Part shown: positions 12,118-23,121 of the stretch, piece after piece
Layout of the letters: every line of letters starts with the position of its first letter
How positions within the stretch are numbered: the first letter of the stretch is position 1
NCBI GenBank assembly: GCA_963580455.1
Contig: OY756962.1
Location: 12,480,001-12,544,000, forward strand
Reading direction: 5' to 3'
From: Euonymus europaeus
Lineage: Eukaryota; Streptophyta; Magnoliopsida; Celastrales; Celastraceae
Length of the DNA: 64,000 nt
Notes under the pieces: generated by a model
Database searches by the model: none
Told to the model about the DNA's origin: nothing
The model's input: the letters and a program-made list of their open reading frames with translations, nothing else
Made by a program: the position numbers and the translations under genes

Positions 12118-14853
12118 GTTGCTCGGTGTACACTTTTTACTGTTCTTCTATGTCAAATTTGACGAGTATAAGCTTGGTAGATTATTTCGATGTCAAATCG
12201 TCACCCTTCTAAGACAAATGGACAAAAACCGTTAAAAGCTCCACCATAGATAGAGTTGAGCAAGTTCGGACCATCAAAGTTGCTCGGTTTACACTTTTTA
12301 TTGTTCTTCTATGTCAAATTTGACGAGTATAAGCTTCCTAAATTATTTCGATGTCAAAACGTCACCCTTCTATGACAAAAGGACAAAAACAGTTAAAAGC
12401 TCCATCATAGATAGAGTTGAGCAAGTTCGGACCATCAAAGTTGCTCGGTGTACACTTTTTATTGTTCTTCTATGTAAAATTTGACGAGTATAAGCTTCCT
12501 AGATTATTTTGATGTCAAAACGTCACCCTTCTATGACTAATGGACAAAAAACGTTAAAAGCTCCACCATAGATAGAGTTGAGCAAGTTCGAACCATCAAA
12601 TTTGCTCGGTGTACACTTTTTATTGATCTTCTATGTCAAATTTGACGAGTATAAGCTTCCTAGATTATTTCGATGTCAAAACGTCACTCTTCTATGACAA
12701 ATGGACAAAAATTGTTAAAAGCTCCACCATAGATAGAGTTGAGCAAGTTCGGACCATCAAAGTTGCTCGGCGTACACTTTTTATTGTTCTTCTATGTCAA
12801 ATTTGACGAGTATAAGCTTCCAAGATTATTTCGATGTCAAAACGTCAACCTTCTATGACAAATGGACAAAAACCGTTAAAAGCTCCACCATAGATAGAGT
12901 TGAGCAAGTTCGGACCATCAAAGTTGATCGGTGTACACTTTTTATTGTTCTTCTATGTCAAATTTGACGAGTATAAGCTTCCAAGATTTTTTCGATGTCA
13001 AAACGTCACCCTTCTATGACAAATGGACAAAAATCGTTAAAAGCTCCACCATAGATATAGTTGAGCAAGTTCGGACCATCAAAGTTGCTCGGTGTACACT
13101 TTTTATTGTTCTTCTTTGTCCAATTCGACGAGTATAAGCTTCCTAGATTATTTCGATGTTAAAACGTCACTCTTTTATGACAAATGGACAAAAACCGTTA
13201 AAAACTCCACCATAGATAGAGTTGGGCAACTTCGGACCATCAAAGTTGCTCGGTGCACACTTTTTATTGTTCTTCTATGTAAAATTTGACGAGTATAAGC
13301 TTCCTAGATTATTTCGATGTGAAAACGTCACCCTTCTATGACAAATGGACAAAAATCGTTAAAAGCTCCACCATAGATAGAGTTGAGCAAGTTCGGACCA
13401 TCAAAGTTGCTCGGTGTACACTTTTTATTGATCGTCTTTGTCAAATTTGACGAGTATAAGCTTCCTAGATTATTTCGATGTCAAAACGTCACCCTTCTAT
13501 GATAAATGGACAAAAACCGTTAAAAGCTCCACCATAGATAGAGTTGAGCAAGTTCGGACCGTCAAAGTTGCTCGGTGTACACTTTTTATTGTTCTTCTAT
13601 GTCAAATTTGACGAGTATAAGCTTCCAAGATTATTACGATGTCAAAACGTCACCCTTCTATGACAAATGGACGAAAATCGTTAAAAGCTCCATCATAGAT
13701 ATATTTGAGCAAGTTCGGGCCATCAAAGTTGCTCGGTGTACACTTTTTATTGTTCTTCTATGTCCAATTTGACTAGTATAAGCTTCCTAGATTATTTCGA
13801 TGTCAAAACGTCAGTCTTTTATGACAAATGGACAAAAACCGTTAAAAACTCCACCATAGATAGAGTTGAGCAAGTTCGGACCATCAAAGTTGCTCGGTGT
13901 ACACTTTTATTGTTCTTCTATGTCAAATTTGACGAGTATAAGCTTCCAAGATTATTTCGATGTCAAAACATCACCCTTCTATGACAAATGGACAAAAATC
14001 GTTAAAAGCTCCACCATAGATATAGTTGAGCAAGTTCGGACCATCAAAGTTGCTCGGTGTACACTTTTTATTGTTCTTCTTTGTCCAATTTGACGAGTAT
14101 AAGCTTCCTAGATTATTTCAATGTCAAAACGTCACTCTTTTATGACAAATGGACAAAAACCGTTAAAAACTCCACCATAGATAGAGTTGGGCAACTTCGG
14201 ACCATCAAAGTTGCTCGGTGTACACTTTTTATTGGTCTTCTATGTCAAATTTGACGAGTATAAGCTTCCAAGATTATGTCGATGTCAAAACATCACCCTT
14301 CTATGACAAATGGACAAAAATCGTTAAAAGCTCCACCATAGATATAATTGAGCAAGTTCGGTCCATCAAAGTTGCTCGGTGTACACTTTTTATTGTTCTT
14401 CTTTGTCCAATTTGACGAGTATAAGCTTCCTAGATTATTTCAATGTCAAAACGTCACTCCTTTATGACAAATGGACAAAAACCGTTAAAAACTCCACCAT
14501 AGATAGAGTTGGGCAACTTCGGACCATCAAAGTTGCTCGGTGTACACTTTTTATTGTTCTTCTATGTAAAATTTGACGAGTATAAGCTTCCTAGATTATT
14601 TCGATGTCAAAACGTCACCCTTCTATGACAAATGGACGAAAATCGTTAAAAGCTCCACCATAGATAGAGTTGAGCAAGTTCGGACCATCAAAGTTGCTCG
14701 GTGTACACTTTTTATTGATCGTCTTTGTCAAATTTGACGAGTATAAGCTTCCTAGATTATTTCGATGTCAAAACGTCACCCTTCTATGACAAATGGACAA
14801 AAACCGTTAAAAGCTCCACCATAGATAGAGTTGAGCAAGTTCGGACCATCAAA
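12118..14853. repeat. Type A satellite array, 17 monomers
   Basis: Seventeen type A monomers; the length is 17 x 161 minus 1. It includes the monomer at about 12287-12447 that is absent from the matching tract of the first copy. Alternation of two subtypes, one with CCAAGATTATTTCG and AAAAATCGTT and the other with CACTCTTTTATG and AAAAACTCC, is visible from about 12.9 to 14.6 kb, suggesting a loose dimeric organisation within type A. Confidence 0.93.
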
Positions 14854-16457
14854 GTTGCTCGGTGTACACTTTTTATTGTTCTTCTATGTAAAATTTGACG
14901 AGTAAAAGCTTCCTAGATTATTTCGATGCCAAAACACCAACTATATATGACAAATAGACAAAACCGATTAAAACTCTTCCATAAGGAGAGTTAAGCAACT
15001 CCGAACCACAAAAGTTGCTCTGTGTACACTTTTTATTGTTCTTCTATGTCAAATTTTATGAGTATATGCTTCCTAGATTATTTCGATGCCAAAACACCAA
15101 CTTTCTATGACAAATAGACAAAACCGTTAAAGGCTCCTCCATAAGGAGAGTTGAGAAATTCGGAACCATGAAAGTTGCTCGATATGCACTTTTTATTATT
15201 TTTTTCTGTCCAAAATTAATAGTATTCGCTTCGTAAACTGTTTTGTTGTCATGAGAACAAATTTCATTCTAAATTTTGCGAAACTATTAAAAACAAATCC
15301 ATCAAGAGAGTTGAGCAATTTTGTGCCATCAAATTTGCTCAGTGTACACTTTTTATTGTTCTTCTATGTCAAATTTTACGAGTATAAGGTTTCTAGATTA
15401 TATCGATGCCAAAACACCACCTTTCTATGACAATTGGACAAAAACCATTAAAAGGTCCGCCATAGATAGAGTTGAGCAACTTTGGACCATCAAAGGTGCT
15501 CGGTGTACAATTTTTATTGTTCTTCTATGTCAAATTTTACGAGTATAAGCTTCCTAGATTTTTTCGATGCCAAAGCACCATCTTTTTATGACAAATAGAC
15601 AAAACCGTTAAAATCTCCTCCATAAGGAGAGTTGAGCAATTCTGAACCTTGAAAATTGCTCGGTGTGCACTTTTTATTGTTTCTTTATTTCCAAAATCAC
15701 TAGTATTCGCTTTGTAAATTATTTTTTTGTCAAGAGAACAAATTTCGGTCAAAATTTAGCATAACTATTAAAAAAAACTTCATCCAAAGAGTTGAGCAAT
15801 TTCGTGCCATCAAAGTTGCTCGGTGTACACTTTTTATTGTTCTTCTATGTCAAATTTTACGAGTACAAGTTTCCTAGATTATTTCGATGCCAAAACACCA
15901 CCTTTCTATGAAAATGGATAAAACCCGTTAAAAGCTCTACCATAGATAGAATTGAGCAACTTCGTACCATCAAACTTGCTCGGCGTACACTTTTTATCGT
16001 TCTTCTACGTAAAATTTGACGAGTACAAACTTCCTAGATTATTTCGATGTCAAAACGTCACACTTCTATGACAAATGGACAAAAACCGTTAAAAGCTCTA
16101 CAATAGATAGAATTGAGCAACTTCGGACCATCAAACTTGCCCGGCGTACACTTTTTATCGTTCTTCTACGTCAAATTTGACGAGTATAAGCATCCTAGAT
16201 TATTTCGATGTCGAAACGTCACACTTCTATGACAAATGGACAAAAACCGTTAAAATCTCAACCATAGATAGAGTTGAGCAACTTTGGACCATCAAAGTTT
16301 CTTAGTGTACACTTTTTATTGTTCTTCTACGTCAAATTTTACGAGTATAAGCTTCCTAAATTATTTCAATGCAAAAACGTCACCCTTCTATGACAAATGG
16401 ACAAAAACCGTTAAAAGCTCCACGAAAGATAAAGTTGAGCAACTTCGGACCATTATA
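14854..16457. repeat. Mixed A/B/C block (shortened copy of 3655-5897)
   Basis: Starts with the A-to-B chimeric monomer and CACCAACTATATATG variant, then follows the block at 3655 at an offset of 11199 bp. The offset then falls to 11039 and 10398 as one and then about four monomers are missing. It includes C monomers near 15173 and 15653. No gene is seen. Confidence 0.86.
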
Positions 16458-18228
16458 GTTGCTCGGTGTACACTTTTTATTGTTCTTCTATGTCAAATTT
16501 GACGAGTATAAGCTTCGTAGATTATTTCGATGTCAAATCGTCTCCCTTCTATGACAAATGGACAAAAACCGTTAAAAGCTCCACCATAGATAGAGTTGAG
16601 CAAGTTCGGACCATCAAAGTTGCTCGGTGTACGCTTTTTATTGTTTTTCTATGTCAAATTTGACGAGTATAAGCTTCCTAGATTATTTCGATGTCAAAAC
16701 GTCACCCTTCTATGACAAATGGACAAAAACCGTTAAAAGCACCACCATAGATAGAGTTGAGCAAGTTCGGACCATCAAAATTGCTCGGTGTACACTTTTT
16801 ATTGTTCTTCTATGTCAAATTTGACGACTATAAGCTTCCTAGATTATTTCGATGTCAAAACGTCACCCTTCTATGACAAATGGACAAAAACCGTTAAAAG
16901 CTCCACCATAGATAGAGTTGAGCAAGTTCGGACCATCAAAGTTTCTTAGTGTACACTTTTTATTGTTCTTCTACGTCAAATTTTACGAGTATAAGCTTCC
17001 TAAATTATTTCAATGCAAAAACGTCACCCTTCTATGACAAATGGACAAAAACCGTTAAAAGCTCCACGAAAGATAAAGTTGAGCAACTTCGGACCATTAT
17101 AGTTGCTCGGTGTACACTTTTTGTTGTTCTTCTTTATCAAATTTGACGAGTATAAGCTTCGTAGATTATTTCGATGTCAAATCGTCACCCTTCTATGACA
17201 AATGGACAAAAACCGTTAAAAGCTCCACCATAGATAGAGTTGAGCAAGTTCGGACCATCAAAGTTGCTCGGTGTACGCTTTTTATTGTTCTTCTATGTCA
17301 AATTTGACGAGTATAAGCTTCCTAGATTATTTCGATGTCAAAACGTCACCCTTCTATGACAAATGGACAAAAACCGTTAAAAGCACCACCATAGATAGAG
17401 TTGAGCAAGTTCGGACCATCAAAATTGCTCGGTGTACACTTTTTATTGTTCTTCTATGTCAAATTTGACGAGTATATGCTTCCTAGATTATTTCGATGTC
17501 AAAACGTCACCCTTCTATGAAAAATGGACAAAAACGGTTAAAAGCTCCACCATAGATAGAGTTGAACAAGTTCGGACCATCAAAGTTGCTCGGTGTACAC
17601 TTTTTATTGTTCTTCTATGTCAAATTTGACGAGTATAAGCTTCCTAGATTATTTCGATGTCAAAACATCACCCTTCTATGATAAATGGACAAAAACCGTT
17701 AAAAGCTCCACCATAGATAGAGTTGAGCAAGTTCGGACCGTCAAATTTGCTCGGTGTACACTTTTTATTGATCTTCTATGTCAAATTTGACAAGTATAAG
17801 CTTCCTAGATTATTTTGATGTCAAAACGTCACCCTTCTATGATAAATGGACAAAAACCGTTAAAAGCTCCATCATAGATAGAGTTGAGCAAGTTCGGACC
17901 ATCAAAGTTGCTCGGTGTACACTTTTTATTGATCTTCTATGTTAAATTTGACGAGTATAAGCTTCCTAGATTATTTCGATGTCAAAACGTCACCCTTCTA
18001 TGACAAATGGACAAAAACCGTTAAAAGCTCCACCATAGATAGAGTTGAGCAAGTTCGGACCATCAAAGTTGCTCGGTGAACACTTTTTATTGTTCTTCTA
18101 TGTCCAATTTGACGAGTATAAGCTTGCTAGATTATTTCGATGTGAAAATGTCACCTTTTTATGACAAATAGACAAAAGCCGTTAAAAGCTCCACCTAAAA
18201 TAAAGTTGAGTAACTTCGAACAATCATA
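16458..18228. repeat. Type A satellite array, 11 monomers, with 644-bp tetramer
   Basis: Eleven type A units. A tetramer is duplicated in tandem at exactly 644 bp (4 x 161): about 16297-16940 and 16941-17584. The marker monomer in each has GTTTCTTAGTGTACAC, TTTCAATGCAAAAACGTC and CCACGAAAGATAAAG. The final unit (from 18068) is already diverged, with CCACCTAAAATAAAG, and leads into the mixed region. Confidence 0.9.
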
Positions 18229-19019
18229 GTTGATCGGTGTACACTTTTTATTGTCTTACTATGTCAAATTATACGAGTATAAGCTTCCATTACTTCGATG
18301 CCAAAACACCAACTTTCTATGACAAATAGACAAAATCGTTAAAAGCTCCTCCATAAGGAGAGTTGAGAAATTCGAAACCATGAAAGTTGCTCGGTATGCA
18401 CTTTTTATAGTTTCTTTATGTCCAAAATTTCTAGTATTCGCTTCGTAAACTGTTTTCTTGTCAAGAGAACAAATTTAGGTCCAAATTTAGTAAAACTATT
18501 AAAAACAACTCCATCGAGAGAGTTGAGCAATTTCGGGCTGTCAAAGTTGCTCAGTGTACACTTTTTATTGTTCTTCTACGTCAAATTTGACGAGTATAAG
18601 CTTCCTAGATTATTTCGATTCCAAAGCACCAACTTTCTATGACAAATTGACAAAACGGTTAGAAGCTCCTCCGTAAGGCTGAGCAATTCCGAACCACAAA
18701 AGTTGCTCTGTGTACGCTTTTTATTGTTTTTCTATGTTAAATTTTACGAGTATAAGCTTTCTAGATTATTTCGATGCCAAAACACAAACTTTCTATGAAA
18801 AATAGACAACCGTTTAAAGCTCCTCCATAAGGAGAGTTGAACAATTCCGAACCACAAAAGTTGCTCAGTTTATACTTTTTATTGTTCTTCTATGTCAAAT
18901 TTTACGAGTATAAGCTTCCTAGATTATTTTGATGCCAAAACATCTTCTTTCTATGAAAAATAGACAAAACCGTTAAAAGCTCCTCCATAAGGAGAGTTGA
19001 GAAATTCGAAACCACGAAA

Positions 19020-19264
19020 GTTGCTCGGTATGCACTTTTCATTGTTTCTTTATGTCCAAAATTACTAGTATTCGCTTCGTAAATTGTTTTGTTGTCAAGA
19101 GAACAAATAGACTATTTCGATGCCAAAACACCAAATAGAACAAATTTAACGAGTATAAACTTCATAGATTATTTCGATGCGGAAACATCAACTTTCTATG
19201 ACAGATAGACAAAACGGTTAAAAGCTCCTCCATAAGGAGAGTTGAGCAATTCCGAAACACCGAA
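19020..19264. repeat. Rearranged satellite unit (245 bp between boxes)
   Basis: A type C monomer begins at 19020, but after GTCAAGAGAACAAAT it jumps to AGACTATTTCGATGCC, then after AAAACACC to AAATAGAACAAATTTAACG, and only then resumes a normal B body. The box-to-box distance is about 245 bp, neither one nor two monomers. It records at least two breaks within a monomer. Confidence 0.75.
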
Positions 19265-20707
19265 GTTGCTCTGTGTACAATTTTTATTGTTTTTCTATGT
19301 CAAATTTTATGAGTATAAGCTTCCTAGATTATTTCGATGCCAAAACACCAACTTTCTATGACAAATAGACAAAACTGTTAAATGCTCCTCCATAAGGAGA
19401 GTTGAGAAATTCGGTACAATGAAATTTGCTCGAATTTCACTTTTTATTATTTCTTTATGTCGACAATTACTAGTATTCGCTTCGTAAACTGTTTTGTTGT
19501 CTAGAGAACAAGTTTCAGTCTAATATTTGCAAAACTATTAAAAACAACCCCATCGAGAGAGTTGAGTAATTTCTTGCCATCAAAGTTGCTCGGTGTACAT
19601 ATTTTATTCTTTTTCTATGTCAAATTTTACGAGTATAAGCTTCCTATATTATTTCGATGCCAAAACACCACCTTCCTATGAGAAATGGACAAAAACCGTT
19701 AAAAGCTCCACCATAGAGAGAATTGAGCAACTTCGGACCATCAAAGTTGGTGGATGTACACTTTTTATTGTTCTTCTATGTCAAATTTAACGAGTATAAG
19801 CTTCCTAGATTATTTCGATGCCAAAACACTAACTTTCTATGACAAATAGACAAAATCGATTAAAGCTCCTCCATAAGGAGAGTTGAGCAATTCCGAACCA
19901 CCAAAGTTGCTCGGTGTACAATTTTTATTGTTTATTAATGTCCAAAATTACTAGTATTCGCTTCGTAAATTGTTTTGTTCTCAAGAGAACAAATTTCGGT
20001 ATAAAATTCGCAAAACTATTAAAAACAACTCAACCGAGAGAGTTGAGCAATTTCGGGCCATGAAAGTTGCTTGGTGTACACTTTTTATTTTTCTTCTATA
20101 TCAAATTTGACGAGTATAAGCTTCCTCGATTATTTCGATGCGAAAACACCATCTTTTTATGACAAATAGACAAAACCGTTAAAAGCTCTTCCATAAGGAG
20201 AGTTGAGCAATTCGGAACCATGAAAGTTGCTCGAATTTCACTTTTTATTGTCTCTTTATGACAAAAATTACTAGTATTCGCTTCGTAAATTATTTTGTTG
20301 TCAAGAGAACAAAATTTCGGTCTAAATTTGGCAAAATTACTAAAAATAACTCCGTCGAGAGAGTTGAGCAATTTCGGGTAATCAAAGTTGCTCGGTGTAC
20401 ACTTTTTATTGTTCTTCTATGTTAAATTTTACGAGTATAAGCTTCCAAGATTATTTTGATGCCAAAACACCACCATTCTATGACAGATAGTCAAAAAAAG
20501 TTAAAAGCTCCTCCGTAGATAGAATTGAGCAACTTCGGACCATCAAAGTTGCTCGGTGTACACTTGTCGTTATTCTTCTATGTCAAATTTTACGAGTATA
20601 AGCTTCCTAGATTATTTCAATGCCAAAACACCAACTTTCTATGAAAAATAGACAAAACCGTTAAAATCTCGTCCACAAGCAGAGCGGAGCAACTCCGAAC
20701 CTTGAAA

Positions 20708-20822
20708 CTTGCTCAGTATGCAGTTTTTATTGTTTCTTTACGTCCAAGATTACTAGTATTCACTTGGCAAAACTATTAAAAACAACTCCACCTAGAGAGT
20801 TGAGCAATTTGGGGCCATCAAA
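20708..20822. repeat. Shortened type C monomer (~115 bp)
   Basis: The C monomer reads ACTAGTATTCACTTGGCAAAA, trimmed here; the normal stretch from CGTAAATTG through CCAAATTT is missing, about 45 bp. The deletion joins CACTT to GGCAAAACTATT. It is a single occurrence in the window. Confidence 0.75.
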
Positions 20823-23059
20823 GTTGCTCGGTGTACACATTTTGTAGTTCTTCTATGTCAAATTTGACGAGTATAAGTTTCCCATATTATTTCGATGCGA
20901 AACGTCACCTTTCTATGACAAATGCACAAAAACCGTTAAGAGCTCCACCATAGATAGAGTTGAGAAACTTCGGACCATCAAAGTTCCTCGGAGTACACTT
21001 TTTATTGTTCTTCTATACCAAATTTGACGAGTATAAGCTTCCTACATTATTTCGATGCCAAAACACCAACTTTCTATGAAAAATGGAGAAAATCGTTAAA
21101 AGCTCCTCCATAAGGAGAGTTGAGCAATTCTGAACCATTAAAGTTGCTCGATATGCACTTTTTATTGTTTCTTTATGTCCAAAATTACTAGTATTCGCTT
21201 CGTAAACTGTTTTGTTGTCTGGAGAACAATTTCGGTCTAATATTTGCAAAACTATAAAAAAACAACCCCATCGAGAGAGTTGAGCAATTTCGTGCCATCA
21301 AAGTTGCTCGGTGTACACATTTTATTATTTTCTATGTCAAAATTTACGAATATAAGCTTCCTAGATTATTTCGATGCCAAAACACCAACTTTCTATGACA
21401 AATGGACAAAACGGTTAAAAAGCTCCTCCGTAAGGAGAGTTGAGAAATTCTGAACCACCAAAGTTGCTCTGTGTACACTTTTTATTGTTCTTCTATGTCA
21501 AATTTTACGAGTATAAGCTTCCTAGATTATTTTGATGTTAAAACGTCACCTTTCTATGACAAATGCAGAAAAATCGTTAAGAGCTCCACAATAGATAGAG
21601 TGGAGCAACTTCGGACCATCAATGTTCCTCGGTGTACACTTCTTATTGTTCTTCGATGTCAAATTTGACGAGTATAAGCTTCCTAGATTATTTTGATGCC
21701 AAAACACCAACTTTCTATGAAAAATGGACAAAACCATTAAAAGCTTCTCCATAAGGAGAGTTGAGCAATTCCGAACCATGAAAGTTGCTCGGTATGCACT
21801 TTTTTTTGTTTCTTTATGTCCGAAATTACAAGTATTCTCTTCGTATACTGTTTTGTTGTCAAAAGAACAAATTTCAATCGAAATTTGGCAAAAAAATTAA
21901 AAACAACTCTATCGAGAGAGTTGAGAAATTTGGAGCTGTCGAAGTTGCTCTGTGTACACATTTTATAGTTCTTTTATGTCAAATTCTGCGAGTATAAGCT
22001 TCTTAGATTATTTTGATGCCAAAACGTCACCTTACTACGACAAATGCACAAAAACCGTTAACAGCTCCACTATAGATGGAGTTGAGCAACTTCTGACCAT
22101 CAAAGTTCCTCGGAGTACACTTTTTATTGTTCTTCTATGTCAAGTATAAGCTTCCTAGATTATTTCGATGCCGAAACACCAACCTTCTATGAAAAATGGA
22201 CAAAACCGTTAAAATCTCCTCAATAAGGAGAGTTGAGCAATTCCGAACCATGAAAGTTGCTCTGTATGCACTTTTTATTGTTTCTTTATGTCCAAAATTA
22301 CTAGTATTCGCTTCGTAAATTGTTTTTTTGTCAAGAGAACAAATTTCGGTCTAAATTTGTCAAAACTATTACAAACAACTCTATCGAGAGAATTGACCAA
22401 TTTCGTGCCATCAAAGATGCTCTGTGTACACTTTTTATTGTTCTTCTATGTCAAATTTTACGAGTATAAGCTTCCTAGATTATTTTGATGCCAAAACGTC
22501 ACCTTTCTATGACAAATCCACAAAAACCGTTAAGAGCTCCACCATAGATAGAGTTGAGCAACTTCGGACCTTCAAAGTTCCTCGTTGTACACTTTTTATT
22601 GTTCTTCTATGTCTAATTTGACGAGTATAAGCTCCCTAGATTATTTCCGTGCCAAAACACCAACTTTCTATGAAAAATGGACAAATCCGTTAAAAGCTCG
22701 TCCATAAGGAGAGTTGAATAATTCCGAACCATGAAAGTTGCTCGGTATGCACTTTTTATTGTTTCTTTACGTCCAAAATTACTAGTATTCACTTCGTAAA
22801 TTATTTTGTTGTCAAGAGAACAAATTTCGGTCTAAATTTGGCAAAACTACTAAAAACAACTCAATCGAGAAAGTTGAGCATTTTCGGGCGGTCAAAGTTG
22901 CTCGGTGTACACTTTTTATTGTTATTCTATGTCAAATTTAACGAGTAGAAGCTTCATAGATTATTTCGATGCCAAAACACCAACTTTCTATGAAAAATAG
23001 ACAAAACGGTTAAAAAGCTCCTCCGTAAGGAGAGTTGAGCAATTTCGAACCACCAAAGT

Positions 23060-23121
23060 TGTTATGTGTACACTTTTTATTCTTCCTCTATGTCAAATTT
23101 TACGAGTATATTATCAAAGTT
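23060..23121. repeat. 61-bp truncated monomer (family of 12)
   Basis: A monomer whose first ~50 bp are joined by GAGTATATTATCAAAGTTGC to the next box, so about 100 bp are missing. The same junction occurs with GAG near 23104, 25356, 26701, 31796, 32974, 33195, 42038, 42260, 43442, 46161, 46383 and 47566. Box-to-box length measured here is 61 bp. All copies lie between 23 and 48 kb; none is in the left type A arrays or after 49 kb. Confidence 0.85.

Larger units (their letters stand above)
10026..13890. repeat. 3.83-kb segmental tandem duplication, copy 2
   Basis: Second copy of 6190-10025. The offset steps mark two later changes: it moves from 3837 to 3832 at the 5-bp deletion near 10355, and from 3832 to 3993 where copy 2 has one extra type A monomer at about 12287-12447. 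Homology can be followed to about 13888. After that the monomer at ~13890 belongs to a different subtype and has a single T deletion (ACACTTTTATTG). Confidence 0.85.
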
